A stretch of 38,784 bases of DNA from Dehalococcoidia bacterium (GTDB lineage Bacteria; Chloroflexota; Dehalococcoidia; JACPQF01), in assembly GCA_030650265.1 (NCBI GenBank), contig JAUSEJ010000350.1, forward strand, positions 1 to 38,784. Direction: 5' to 3'. A program made the position numbers and the translations under genes. The notes beneath the pieces were generated by a model that saw only the letters and a list, made by a program, of their open reading frames with translations, was not told the origin of the DNA and ran no database searches. The stretch's first letter is position 1. Each line of letters begins with the position of its first letter. This document shows, piece after piece, positions 21,101 through 29,165 of this stretch.

Positions 21101-23116
21101 GAGTCTCAATCGTCTGGCATCGCAGCTGACTTCGAGTATCCGCCGCTGAAAGATGCCGTTACCTCCTTTGCCAAGGATGCTGGGCGAAAGGCACTCGACG
21201 CCCATATCGCCCGATACTTCAAGGAACTACAGACTCCTACAGGAGGGTTGGTTGGTGAGGTAATAAAGGGAGACGAGGCTGCTGGCCGCGGTTATGCCCA
21301 GATCAAGTTGCCTGATTTGGAATCCTGGTCCTTCCCTGATGAGATCGCAAACTCTGTAAACAAATACATCCGAAACGAAGGACCAGCACAGGGATGGGGC
21401 AGCGGCACTCTGCGAACCGTCAACGCCTTTGCCACGTTGTACAGGAATATGCGGGCCACGGCGGACAACTCCGCCGTTGGTATTCAAGGACTTCTGGCTG
21501 CTGCAAGTGACCAGAAGGCATGGATGTCGGGATTCAAACTAGACCTGGAAGCATGGGGACGTGATGGCGACAAGGTTTTGGGAAGGTTTATCAAGGATTA
21601 TGATGCCAAGGCGGTTGCAGTGGGGCGACCCACTTCGGATATGTGGGCCCGGGCGGGACTTCAATTGGGTGGGGCCGAGACGGAGTTCTCACTAGGGCCG
21701 GGCTTTGGAAGACTCGGGGGACTCCCTGGCATCAAGCAGGCGAACCGTGCATTTGGCTTCTTTGGCGATTCCGTTAGATTGGATTGGGCCGATCATCTTG
21801 CCGAAGGGGAAATGAAGGGACGCACCGTAGAAGAGTTCATTCAATCGGGCGGCGCTGACAGGGTTGCAGAAATTGCCAACAACATGACCGGATGGGCACG
21901 GGGCAAGGCATTTGGTAGTATGGGGGACCTTCTCTTGTTTGCCCCTAAGTTCCTTCAGGCCCGGGTGGAGTCTGTCCTTAAAGGGGTTGCGGGGATGCGT
22001 CCAGGAGCGCCACTCGAACAGAGAATAGCCCGCAATTCGCTACTCAAGTTGATCGGGACGGGAACCGTACTGACCGTGGCCCTCAACCGTTTGCAAGGGC
22101 AGGACACAGATTTTAGGCCGATGGTGGACGGCAAATGGAACGCCAACTTTATGCGGATTCGGTGGGGGGGGAGAGATTGGTCCCTGTTTGGTACATACGA
22201 CTCTCTGGCGAGGGCCATGGTCCTAACGGCTACAGGGAAACCTCAAGAAGCACTCCGATCGCTTGGGTCAGGGCCTGTCACGGTCGGGTGGGACTTGATA
22301 GGCGGAAAGAGTTTCACGGGGGGCCCGACGAGGAATAGTCCGCAGGAATTTGCCACGTATCTTCTGACGCAGATGGTTCCTTTTGCTTGGCAGGATGTGC
22401 CATTCGCTGCGGGGAAGTTTGCAGAGGCTGTCAATTCGCAGGCGATTGGCCCCGCAGTCAGTGGCCTAGGAACCCTGGTCGGAGCAACCATTGGGGCGAA
22501 ATCAACCCCATTGTCTAAAGCAGACCAGTTGGATCAAGTGACGAAGGCATCTGGGTATCCGAACCTGTCTTGGGACGACCTGACCGCTAGTCAACAGAAG
22601 GCACTTAGGGCCAAAAGCCTTGGTGTCCAGCAAATCGAGAAGGATGCCGCGACAAGAAACAAAGGCTCTGTGCCTGATCTGAACTCAATGGTTGCTGACC
22701 AAAGGGATGCCGGTAAAGAGGTCTACGATAGGTTGCCCGAATCTGCCCGGAAGTTGATAGACCAAGTGGATTGGTATCTGTCTGTTGATCGTTCGCTCAC
22801 ACTCAAGAATGACCAGCGGTATTTTCTGAACGACAAGCGGTGGCAAGTCTACAAAGAGTTGGTGGCACTAAACTTGGCCACAAAACTCGCACGGGTTCAG
22901 CCACTTGGCCCGTCCGCAACCCCCCTACTGGTGGCGAACCGCCTGAAAACGGTTAAGGATGCCATTTCGGATGCCAAGAACTCGGCAGAGAAGGTAACCG
23001 CAATGTCAATGGCGCAAGTTGAGAATTGGAAGTCGCCGACGATAGGCCGACCATTACCAACGTCTCCGACTCCTTCCAGTTCCAGCGCTCCCCCGTGGCG
23101 GTTAGCGGCGCCATGA
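18101..23116 (+). CDS. Giant polyvalent virion protein (1671 aa) with ADP-ribosyltransferase-like domain
   Basis: The N terminus is NTWIDFLSPPSSPP, matching the start of the preceding gene. Residues 215-263 match the early protein at 2212-2583 without a gap. About 547-700 resemble a PARP-type ADP-ribosyltransferase: VVYHGTS, F-x-S-F-D, then GPGAYFTEDPNIASGYA. The usual third-motif Glu is not obvious. A Pro/Gly linker follows (about 705-820), then a long helical region with DLLLFAPKFLQARVESVLKG and a hydrophobic stretch near 1310-1330 that may span a membrane. The size, position and mixed domains fit large polyvalent proteins carried in the virion and injected with DNA. It could alter host proteins at the start of infection; inference. 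Confidence 0.8.
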   Translation: MGNTWIDFLSPPSSPPPTRPSGGDSFPPAVEAGRKRAQRPVDGPPVEVATRPGDDFLAKVKDVGETLANVPDPITAILGDRQLPDPLGDLGRFMATPTRKTTGLTSEETALAYQTGELPPGAYWTDSGPMLDQPRDLPRGEDLMTILNYPLVQAAFAGVPQRGPSVVKGIKAAREVADTAGEAIAPKVTQLVTEEAGAIGGKGPSARLTKKLANQPGLEGIGPTEVQPEMLPEYGGKGGVVPLIEPDVIAAKAETSRLKGLGQTEMTIPPETVPPPVDIASTPPLAPVVRPSGPSEALTKFFGEIDGEIKRARLKAGYLRRGGASATDITAAEGKVNDLQQLRKDTILMELPDDVRAKYEAALAVRESPIGIGTQASTMARSNDPAYRFRGILDIAKKKEFEGSPDIADPRFRQMVFNRYGQSLDEIAAHVSPGGYSESLGEEWLLDHLRQLMAKPTGPIANQYGQQLKDANAFIKDVESGKLSTGPTVPLEEDIRRRTEDAYTRYRRGAEEDFRKAIEETRRKYPDLGHEEPPVETASRPVDSIQPPSVVYHGTSNVFESFDPGKQATDALYGPGAYFTEDPNIASGYAKTTAGRASVGGASNIHPVHLSVNKAFNIDAPVDKGLIANANVFLEPLGESVDVAGTNGDLYRQLLPGMGNKAELNDWLSANGYDAITHMGGVRRGVPHRVWIALGRDTPIPGTSTTSPSLEAQITPVFGRGSPESAGAGGVPPIKPPTATGAPMSSGDITGPSGPQLPLSQIDQGPRGPIPGGPVYDPLRAGNVPPVGAAPPGGTQPPIEGSPGGPPGPGPISPDNILGLRPITPFLTRAQEIANVVRGMFSKVIPIAKEHPAAFAALQERSRVRPVISSMATRIGALSDHAATAFAPNAQGLVENLIGIDPRLPNAPTIQDIAARLPVFESSLTPAQRESLSLLRNALDGYETLLRRLGVKFGTRADVMEGGFYLPRGRADAEGVDMPLKVHAGKPRTARVGFQKPADFESQSSGIAADFEYPPLKDAVTSFAKDAGRKALDAHIARYFKELQTPTGGLVGEVIKGDEAAGRGYAQIKLPDLESWSFPDEIANSVNKYIRNEGPAQGWGSGTLRTVNAFATLYRNMRATADNSAVGIQGLLAAASDQKAWMSGFKLDLEAWGRDGDKVLGRFIKDYDAKAVAVGRPTSDMWARAGLQLGGAETEFSLGPGFGRLGGLPGIKQANRAFGFFGDSVRLDWADHLAEGEMKGRTVEEFIQSGGADRVAEIANNMTGWARGKAFGSMGDLLLFAPKFLQARVESVLKGVAGMRPGAPLEQRIARNSLLKLIGTGTVLTVALNRLQGQDTDFRPMVDGKWNANFMRIRWGGRDWSLFGTYDSLARAMVLTATGKPQEALRSLGSGPVTVGWDLIGGKSFTGGPTRNSPQEFATYLLTQMVPFAWQDVPFAAGKFAEAVNSQAIGPAVSGLGTLVGATIGAKSTPLSKADQLDQVTKASGYPNLSWDDLTASQQKALRAKSLGVQQIEKDAATRNKGSVPDLNSMVADQRDAGKEVYDRLPESARKLIDQVDWYLSVDRSLTLKNDQRYFLNDKRWQVYKELVALNLATKLARVQPLGPSATPLLVANRLKTVKDAISDAKNSAEKVTAMSMAQVENWKSPTIGRPLPTSPTPSSSSAPPWRLAAP

Positions 23117-23223
23117 GTGCGCCGGACTTGCAGCAGGTCGTCAAATGCGACAAGTGCCAGCACATCCTAAACATAGATCGATCTTACCACTCAGACAGCC
23201 AAGGAAGTCAAGTAAAGATTTAA
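23113..23223 (+). CDS. 36-residue CxxC peptide
   Basis: ATG 23113 overlaps the stop of the giant gene (ATGA). The peptide contains one knuckle, KCDKCQHIL. Its stop overlaps the next start (TAATG). Very short; coupling is the only strong support. Confidence 0.45.
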   Translation: MSAPDLQQVVKCDKCQHILNIDRSYHSDSQGSQVKI

Positions 23224-23390
23224 TGACAGACGAAGAGCGCCAATACCACCTGAAGCGTCGTGAGGCGTTGCTGGTTGACCTTCGGGCGCTGGAGAAGTAC
23301 CTGGGGATTCATCGTCCAGAGCCGATGTTGGAACCAGCCAAAGGGATTCCTCTATCCAAGCCATTGACAATGGGAGACATCAAGCCGTAA
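23223..23390 (+). CDS. Small helical hypothetical protein
   Basis: A 55-residue product starting MTDEERQYHLKRREALLVDL, probably a charged helix, followed by a Pro-rich tail. TAATG overlap with the upstream gene. It is the last gene before the terminator at 23472. Confidence 0.5.
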   Translation: MTDEERQYHLKRREALLVDLRALEKYLGIHRPEPMLEPAKGIPLSKPLTMGDIKP

Positions 23391-23471
23391 ACTTACGGCG
23401 ATAACTGAATATTCCCACATGGCGTAAGCGTAGCGGGGGAACTCTCTTTCACAGGGGCACAAAAGGCCGAA

Positions 23472-23503
23472 GTGGAGGACAAGTTCCTCCGCTTTTTTTA
23501 TTT
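23472..23503 (+). terminator. Rho-independent terminator
   Basis: An 8-bp stem (GTGGAGGA with TCCTCCGC, one G-T pair), a 5-base loop and then TTTTTTTATTT. It ends the terminase-portal-ejection unit. The 23391-23564 gap otherwise holds the scaffold leader, with an AGGAGAG ribosome site before ATG 23565. Confidence 0.85.
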
Positions 23504-23564
23504 GGGGATTACACCGTTGTCGAGCACCGAAGGGTGACGGCTCGGTTTTAGGAGAGCAGAGAGC

Positions 23565-24239
23565 ATGGACGAGTACGTACCGGTAGACCTGGACCAGAGC
23601 GGTCTTGACGGCTCCGAAGTCTCCGCAGATGGCGAAGGCCAAGCTGTGGAAGCCCAGGGGGTCGAGCAGTCCGTGGCGGTTGAGGAGAGGCCGGTGGTAG
23701 ATTGGGAGGCCAACGACAACCCGTACAAGGGGCGCTACACAGGGATTCAGCCTGAGTTCAAGCGTATCCAAGTTGAGCGCGATCAGTTAGCCCAGCAGGT
23801 AGCGCAGGCACAAGAAGAGTTGGCGGTTTCCCAGGCTTTGGCAAACGGCGCCACCGACGACGAGGTAAAGGCCGTCCGGAAGAATTGGGACGACCAGAAA
23901 CAGGTAGCCGGGTTCTTGCAGGCCATGGCGCAAGAGGTTGCGAAGGTCGAACAGGCCAAACAATCCCTCATGCCCGCCGCCCGGCAGCAAGCCTTGACCA
24001 TGATCGCCAAGGAGCACGGCGTCAAGGTCGAGGACCTGGCCGAAGCCGAGGGCCCCGAAATGGCCATAGCGATGGCGAAGGTGCTGCAAAGGGCACAGAA
24101 GGGCCAAGTGCTTCAGCAACGCCGGACCAATGGCACGGATCGGGCACCTTCTGGCGGTGGCGGGCACACAGACTTGTCCAAACTCTCTGCCCTGGAGAAG
24201 ATTCGAATGGGGATCGACAAGGAAAAATCAGGGAGGTAG
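23565..24239 (+). CDS. Scaffold-like protein
   Basis: The 224-residue product is acidic at the N terminus and predicted coiled-coil in the centre (RIQVERDQLAQQVAQAQEEL). It ends with a basic, Gly-rich tail and an LEKIRMGIDKEKSGR helix. It lies directly before the major capsid gene. Composition, length and position are those of phage scaffolding proteins, whose C-terminal helix binds the capsid protein. No protease motif is seen. The first gene after the terminator; its own promoter is not obvious. Confidence 0.75.
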   Translation: MDEYVPVDLDQSGLDGSEVSADGEGQAVEAQGVEQSVAVEERPVVDWEANDNPYKGRYTGIQPEFKRIQVERDQLAQQVAQAQEELAVSQALANGATDDEVKAVRKNWDDQKQVAGFLQAMAQEVAKVEQAKQSLMPAARQQALTMIAKEHGVKVEDLAEAEGPEMAIAMAKVLQRAQKGQVLQQRRTNGTDRAPSGGGGHTDLSKLSALEKIRMGIDKEKSGR

Positions 24240-24242
24240 ACA

Positions 24243-25169
24243 TTGCTAACCTTAGCACAAGCACAGAACCTCTCGATGGATGTCCTGTTAAAGGGCATCA
24301 TCGAGGTGATAATCACGGAGTCCGAGATACTGGCGAAGTTGCCTTTCAAGACCATTGTGGGCAACTCGCTCAAGTACAACCGGGAGTCCACGCTCCCGAC
24401 TGCGGGCTTCTATTCCGTGGGGGATACCTGGACTGAGTCCACCCACACGGTAACCCAGGTCAGTTCGTCTCTGACCATCCTTGGCGGGGACGCCGACGTG
24501 GACGAGTTTGAGAAGCAGACCCTCTCGAACATCAACGACCAGGAGGCCATCGCCATCTCTTCCAAGAGCAAGGCGCTGGCCCGCAAGTGGGACGACACCT
24601 TCATCTACGGCAACGCCACCACGGATACCAAGCAGTTCAATGGGCTTCACGCGTTGGCGCCGAGCGCCCAGATGCTCCACCAGGGGACTTCTTCAACCGG
24701 CGCGGCCCTCTCACTGGCCAAGCTGGATAAGTTGATCGACCTGGTGATGCCTGGCAAGCCAAGCGCCCTGATAATGAACCGCACTTTGCGAAGGCGCATC
24801 GGTGGGTACTATCGGGGTAATGCCGGATCCCCGCAGGGCCGTGGCAGCGAGGCCGTCCCAGTCGAGAACTATGGGGGTATCCCCATCCTGATCGACGACT
24901 GGATCACGCAGACGGAGACCATCTCCAGCGGCGCGTATGCTGCGCAGACGGGTGGCGCTTGCACAAGCATCTTCGCTGTCAAGTTTGGCGAAGATGACAA
25001 GGGCGTCACTGGCCTCCAGAACGGCAGTATCCAGAAAACCCGACTTGGGGACCTGGAGACCAAGGACGCCGTAAGGTGGCGTCTCAAGTGGTACTGCGGG
25101 CTGGCGCTGTTCAGCACGTTGGCCATCGCACGTCTCGACGGCGTCACGGATGACGTGGTAGTGGTGTAG
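24243..25169 (+). CDS. Major capsid protein (HK97-fold)
   Basis: The 308-residue product starts at TTG 24243 behind GGGAGG. It is compatible with an HK97-fold capsid protein without a long delta domain: an N-terminal helix (LLKGIIEVIITESEILAKLP), an extended E-loop-like region around YSVGDTWTE, and a long spine helix (INDQEAIAISSKSKALARKWDD). P-domain strands follow, with ALIMNRTLRRRI and YGGIPILIDDW, and a C-terminal WRLKWYCGLAL segment. Scaffold before and decoration protein after support the assignment. Confidence 0.88.
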   Translation: MLTLAQAQNLSMDVLLKGIIEVIITESEILAKLPFKTIVGNSLKYNRESTLPTAGFYSVGDTWTESTHTVTQVSSSLTILGGDADVDEFEKQTLSNINDQEAIAISSKSKALARKWDDTFIYGNATTDTKQFNGLHALAPSAQMLHQGTSSTGAALSLAKLDKLIDLVMPGKPSALIMNRTLRRRIGGYYRGNAGSPQGRGSEAVPVENYGGIPILIDDWITQTETISSGAYAAQTGGACTSIFAVKFGEDDKGVTGLQNGSIQKTRLGDLETKDAVRWRLKWYCGLALFSTLAIARLDGVTDDVVVV

Positions 25170-25182
25170 GAGGATATAGAAA

Positions 25183-26079
25183 ATGGCATTTGTTGACAAC
25201 ACTACCGGCGGAAGGGTCATCAAGGAAGGGAAACGTCCCGTCTCGATAACCCTGTCAGGCACAGTCAAAGTTGGCGACCTTATCGGCTATGCCAGCGGAT
25301 GGAAAGCCGCTGACATGGACAGTTCGCCCAAGAACTACCCGGAACTGGTCGCGGCAGGCCCCGGCGTAAGTGGCGATGTCATTGTCGCCTTCCGAGAGGC
25401 CGTGATTGACTTCGGGACTGGATGCACTGCTACGGCTGACGACAGAGTATACGCCACCACAACGGCCGGGCAGTACGTGGGGGTAGCCTCCAACGACCAG
25501 GGGGACTGCGTAGGCGTGATGGTGGATGCACAGACCGCATTCATCAACCCCTTCTACGCCTTCCCCAACGTGAAAATCCCGAACGTCGAGTACACCAACA
25601 CGACCGGGACCGTGATCCTGCTCCAGCTCAAGTCCGCGCTAGCCGCCACTGGGTCTGCTAGTCTCAGCGGAATTGAGATTGCGCCTAAGGTGCTCAACGC
25701 TATAGCGGGTGGCAGTATCTCGGGCATAAAGGTTGCGATCGATCTCGAAGGGACCTCGGCTGGGACCATCACCCTGGCACAGTGCTACGAGGCCGCGCTG
25801 GGGAGCGACAGCGGGACGGTCAGAACCGTGACCACCGCGACATGTTTCCGGGCTATAAACAACATGCACGGAACGGTGACGAACGGACCCTACGTCATCG
25901 ATGTTGTGACTCACGGTGGAAACGTGGCGTGGGCAGCGTTCGCCCGATTGCCCGACGTCGGGGCCAACCAGATCGCTGATCTTGCGAGTGCTTCAACGAC
26001 CGTTAACGCGGTCATCAAGTGCGTTGTAGGATCGACGGTAACGTACCTGACGGGATACGCGACTTACACGCCAGCGTAA
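25183..26079 (+). CDS. Capsid decoration/stabilisation protein
   Basis: The 298-residue product has an N-terminal DUF2190-like beta domain: V-x-x-G-D-L-I-G-Y-A-S-G-W-K-A-A-D, then VAFREAVIDFG and VGVMVDAQTAF. The C-terminal domain is rich in Thr, Ser, Ala and Gly with a beta-helix or jelly-roll feel (ATCFRAINNMHGTVTNGPYV). AGGAGG precedes ATG 25183. Its position immediately after the capsid gene is typical for proteins that bind the outside of the shell. Confidence 0.75.
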   Translation: MAFVDNTTGGRVIKEGKRPVSITLSGTVKVGDLIGYASGWKAADMDSSPKNYPELVAAGPGVSGDVIVAFREAVIDFGTGCTATADDRVYATTTAGQYVGVASNDQGDCVGVMVDAQTAFINPFYAFPNVKIPNVEYTNTTGTVILLQLKSALAATGSASLSGIEIAPKVLNAIAGGSISGIKVAIDLEGTSAGTITLAQCYEAALGSDSGTVRTVTTATCFRAINNMHGTVTNGPYVIDVVTHGGNVAWAAFARLPDVGANQIADLASASTTVNAVIKCVVGSTVTYLTGYATYTPA

Positions 26080-26098
26080 AGAGAGTTGGCAGGCTTCG

Positions 26099-26126
26099 GA
26101 GGGGGTGAGCCTTTAATCACCCCCTC
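26099..26126 (+). other. Perfect 10-bp intergenic hairpin
   Basis: GAGGGGGTGA (26099-26108) and its exact complement (26117-26126) flank an 8-base loop. No T-run follows, so full termination is doubtful. It could reduce transcription or protect capsid mRNA, lowering expression of the genes beyond. Confidence 0.6.
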
Positions 26127-26157
26127 AGTTGAAACTCACGAAGGAGAGTATAAACCG

Positions 26158-26604
26158 ATGAAACTGACCATGATCCAGCGGATCAAACTTCTGGAACTTC
26201 TCCCGGATCGGGGAGACAATCTCGACCTGAAGATACTCAGGAAACTGAAGGAGTCCCTTAGTTTCAGTGAGGAAGAGCGGGATCTGATGTCTACCATGCT
26301 CCAATACAAGTGCCCGTTTGAGGACCGATCACCAGAAGGCCGGGTAACCACGTGCCCCGAGGCGGGCTTTTTCTCCGGCCCCGCGCAATGCACTCTACAC
26401 GACATGGACATGCAGCCGACCGGCAAAGCGTCGATCCATATGACCGTTGCCGTGATGGCAATGGAAAAGGAAGTTCACATGGGGCCAAGGGCAGTGGCAC
26501 TTTGCGCTACTCCACTGAAGACCCTCAACGACAACAAGCAGTTGACAGAAGGCCCAATCGAGGACCTCTATTATAAGTTCTTCCCGGAGGCTGATCCGGA
26601 GTAA
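26158..26604 (+). CDS. Hypothetical protein after the decoration gene
   Basis: The 148-residue product is chosen from ATG 26158 behind GGAGAG; the upstream TTG would translate through the hairpin. It is helical at the N terminus (RIKLLELLPDRGDNL), with four to five Cys in the middle (KCPFEDRS, TTCPEAGFFSGPAQC) and an acidic tail. A head-completion or connector role is suggested by position only. Confidence 0.6.
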   Translation: MKLTMIQRIKLLELLPDRGDNLDLKILRKLKESLSFSEEERDLMSTMLQYKCPFEDRSPEGRVTTCPEAGFFSGPAQCTLHDMDMQPTGKASIHMTVAVMAMEKEVHMGPRAVALCATPLKTLNDNKQLTEGPIEDLYYKFFPEADPE

Positions 26605-26628
26605 CCGAAAAGGGGGAAAGAGAGAGAG

Positions 26629-27354
26629 ATGTTCCCTTACCTACACCAGCAGGTAGTCTTTGACACGGCCGTTGCCACCGCGACGGTCACACTGGACGAC
26701 GAACTCAAGGCATGTCCGCTCAAGGTGGTGGAGATAGTCACAACTGGCTTCTCTGGCACCCTGGACATTCAAGGGCGCATCAGCGGGGCCGTGACGATGG
26801 ACAACGTCTCCTATGCTCGCATGGGGCAGGACGGACCGCAGGTGACCATCAATGACCAGCTTAGTTACTCCACCGACACGGCGCGCTACCGCTATCTGGT
26901 GACCGAACCATACGCCCAGATGCAGATCGTCATGACCCGTACCGTCGGGAGCGTCAGCGTCTTCGTGTACGGCTGGGCAATGGCCGTGACCGGGCCGATG
27001 GCGATAGCCAAACTAGCGGCTAACTCCGGTGTAGACATCGGCGACGTGGATGTGGTTACTGATCCTGTCTACAGCACCATCGCCAACGGGGAACTTCAAG
27101 GTTCAGCGTCAGCTTTGCAACTGCCGAGTGTTGCCTGTCGGGGAGTATTCCTCAAAGCTGCTTATGACAATGCCGGACGGGTCTATGTCGGCGGGAGCGG
27201 GGTAACAGTCAAAGACGGCACCACAGACACCACGTCGGGCATCGAGCTAAATGCTGGAGATGAGATATTCCTGCCTGTCACCAACCTCAACATCCTATAT
27301 CGCATTTGTGACAATGCCGGGGACGACCTCACGTATTTTGCGCTGGTGAGTTAG
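26629..27354 (+). CDS. Beta-rich virion protein
   Basis: The 241-residue product is beta-rich throughout, with Thr, Val, Gly and Asp abundance. A C-terminal region (CRGVFLKAAYDNAGRVYVGG, then GIELNAGDEIFLPV) resembles small beta-sandwich or cupin-like domains of phage tail and fibre proteins. AGAGAGAG precedes ATG 26629. Likely a tail-neck or surface protein. Confidence 0.65.
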   Translation: MFPYLHQQVVFDTAVATATVTLDDELKACPLKVVEIVTTGFSGTLDIQGRISGAVTMDNVSYARMGQDGPQVTINDQLSYSTDTARYRYLVTEPYAQMQIVMTRTVGSVSVFVYGWAMAVTGPMAIAKLAANSGVDIGDVDVVTDPVYSTIANGELQGSASALQLPSVACRGVFLKAAYDNAGRVYVGGSGVTVKDGTTDTTSGIELNAGDEIFLPVTNLNILYRICDNAGDDLTYFALVS

Positions 27355-27356
27355 GT

Positions 27357-28184
27357 ATGACATTCCCATTTGGAATCTCCAGCAAGAACAATGCCCGGCG
27401 TGGGCTGGTCCTCAAGACCGGCCAGACCACACAGTACAGCTCTGAGTTGGACGACGGCTACTACGAAAAGGGGCTGGCAAAAGCCTACAGTATCCTCACG
27501 ACAGGGGACTACTCTGGCACAAGCAACATCGACCTGGCGCACTATGCTGGGGGAGCTGGGGCTATCGCCTTTGTCGCTGCTACGAAGAAGATCACCGACA
27601 CTGGCAATGGGTTAGCGCAGTTCAAGACCGGTGACAAGATCATCTGTTCTGGACCAGCGGAAGCGGCGAACATCCTAATCCTCACTGTCGCAACTGGCAA
27701 TGTGGCTGGCGAGATCGTGGTAACGGAGGACTTGACCAACGAGACCCCAGCCGGGGTAGTCACCATCAAGAAGCGAGAGGCCCACTCCAACAACTGCGTC
27801 CTGGACCTGAACACCGGCCTCATGTGGAGTCGGTACGTTGCCGACAAGATGGGAACAACCAGCGCCGGGTTAATGCCGTGGACAGGACAGCTTTATGACA
27901 TATTCCAGTACTGCGCGGCTGCAAATACTGCGAGCCTGGGCGGGTATACGGACTGGTATGTGCCGGACCTATTTCAGTTGGGAACGTTGGCAGTACTGGA
28001 GGGGGCCGGTACTGCACCTGATGCTACCGCCTTTCCCTCCTGGCCCGTGGGGGAGGTTTTTTCATCCTCAACAGCCCCAGGGGCTACTACATATGCCAAC
28101 ACCCTGAATTGTGCGCCCGGATCAGCGTTCTCTGGGGCGCTAAAGACGGCAGCGAAATACTGTGTGCTGGTCCGTGGAGGCTAA
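27357..28184 (+). CDS. DUF1566 (Lcl-like) virion protein
   Basis: The 275-residue product has a beta-rich N-terminal half. A C-terminal DUF1566 domain follows, with the signature V-L-D-L-N-T-G-L-M-W-S-R, then GGYTDWYVPDLFQL and AFPSWPVGEVFSSS. DUF1566 domains have a C-type-lectin-like fold used in adhesion. In other phages and bacteria they are sometimes the variable target of diversity-generating retroelements; no reverse transcriptase lies in this window. Likely role: receptor or surface binding. Confidence 0.8.
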   Translation: MTFPFGISSKNNARRGLVLKTGQTTQYSSELDDGYYEKGLAKAYSILTTGDYSGTSNIDLAHYAGGAGAIAFVAATKKITDTGNGLAQFKTGDKIICSGPAEAANILILTVATGNVAGEIVVTEDLTNETPAGVVTIKKREAHSNNCVLDLNTGLMWSRYVADKMGTTSAGLMPWTGQLYDIFQYCAAANTASLGGYTDWYVPDLFQLGTLAVLEGAGTAPDATAFPSWPVGEVFSSSTAPGATTYANTLNCAPGSAFSGALKTAAKYCVLVRGG

Positions 28185-28186
28185 CC

Positions 28187-28549
28187 ATGATTGATCTGAG
28201 AAACAAATCGCTCACAGAGCTTCAGGCCATGACCAAGGCTCAACTCATAGCCTCCATCCTGGAAGGCCAGACGGACATCGAGCTGGAACACTCAGAGGAC
28301 GGCCAGCACGGACAGGTGCTTCGCCAGCACGTTATTCGGGACAGGGCCACCGGCAACATCATCAGGCGGGTGCGGACAACCTGGACCTATCACCCGAACG
28401 GCGACGTAGCGGACATCGCGACGGTCGAGACCGACGCTGGAGGTAAGGAACTGAGGAGCCAGACCGTGCGCCATCCCAAGTCCGGAGGGCAGCCTGCGTT
28501 GATGGCAGTGGGCCTGCTGGCGTGGGTGCTCACGCTGTTGGTGCCCTAA
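28187..28549 (+). CDS. Hypothetical protein with C-terminal membrane segment
   Basis: The 120-residue product, from ATG 28187 behind GGAGG, begins MIDLRNKSLTELQAMTKAQL. It has a beta-rich centre (HVIRDRATGNIIRRVRTTWT) and ends in a hydrophobic segment (LMAVGLLAWVLTLLVP). It directly precedes the site occupied by HNH gene 2. Role unknown. Confidence 0.6.
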   Translation: MIDLRNKSLTELQAMTKAQLIASILEGQTDIELEHSEDGQHGQVLRQHVIRDRATGNIIRRVRTTWTYHPNGDVADIATVETDAGGKELRSQTVRHPKSGGQPALMAVGLLAWVLTLLVP

Positions 28550-28567
28550 ATGCTCCGCTGGCTGGCT

Positions 28568-29095
28568 TCAGACTACGTGCGTCCAACTCTTGCCTTCCAG
28601 GAGTCGCGCTATTGTCGCGAAACTAACGGCGTACTGACCGGCGAGTTTCCTGTGGCTAATCCCCCCAAGGGCATACCGTTGTCGGATGTCCGCAACTTGG
28701 GAGTCCGTGAGCTTTGCCATCCCATGTCTTTCGCCAAACACTTGATTGCTACATCGACCCTGCCGAGCGCGTCCCTTGGTTACCATATCACGCGCGTTGT
28801 CTCGGGCTGTCCCAAGGAACAGGTGGTCAGGCCTGACGCAACTTGGAGTATCGCAGTGGTGGCAAACAAACATCCCGTCCAGGATGGGCCCGAAGTGAAG
28901 TTCCCACGAGACACGGGGGGCTCTGGTCGAGCGTCGCGGTCTGCTGCCAACGTAAATGCGTCCATACCCCCTTCGGTCGCAAGTACCCTTCCACGTCCAG
29001 CAGCCTTCGCCCTTTTCGACTTTTGCCCAAAATCGGGCAGCAAGCGGTATGGGGATTGGGCCACGAGGGGTTTTTGTGATAGGATGGTTCTGCAT
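28568..29095 (-). CDS. HNH endonuclease 2 with helix-turn-helix tail
   Basis: The 175-residue product starts at ATG 29095 behind GGAGG. It shows RFWAKVEKGEGCWTWKG, GYGRIYVGSR and VSWELHFGPI, then the HNH core CHHCDTPSCVRPDHLFLGT. A C-terminal helix-turn-helix (KLTDSQVADIRQRYALGG, ISHRKLAGQYAVS) completes the layout of free-standing homing endonucleases. It lies antisense in the structural module, has its own promoter (29194-29166), and has a leader hairpin shared with HNH gene 4. Likely selfish: it cuts phage genomes lacking it. Confidence 0.85.
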   Translation of the reverse strand: MQNHPITKTPRGPIPIPLAARFWAKVEKGEGCWTWKGTCDRRGYGRIYVGSRPRRSTRAPRVSWELHFGPILDGMFVCHHCDTPSCVRPDHLFLGTARDNARDMVTKGRARQGRCSNQVFGERHGMAKLTDSQVADIRQRYALGGISHRKLAGQYAVSFATIARLLEGKSWTHVV

Positions 29096-29114
29096 GGCGA
29101 CCTCCTTCGTCGTT

Positions 29115-29154
29115 GTGCCACGCTCCCGGCTGTTTCCGCAGTGCGGGAGCACTT
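29115..29154 (-). ncRNA. Leader hairpin of HNH gene 2
   Basis: On the minus strand a 7-bp stem (GCTCCCG/CGGGAGC) encloses an inner stem CTG/CAG and the loop CGGAAA. The 40 bases match 35841-35880 at 36 positions. One of the four changes pair is compensatory (C-G here, A-T there), which favours a structured RNA leader. It starts about 11 bases after the -10 and ends 20 bases before the ATG. Confidence 0.7.
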
Positions 29155-29165
29155 CTTTTACCCCC

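Noticed and set aside
29115..29154. HEARO/omegaRNA-type guide RNA for the HNH genes
   Set aside because: The element is only 40 bases and the proteins have no RuvC or IscB features; it fits a leader hairpin better.
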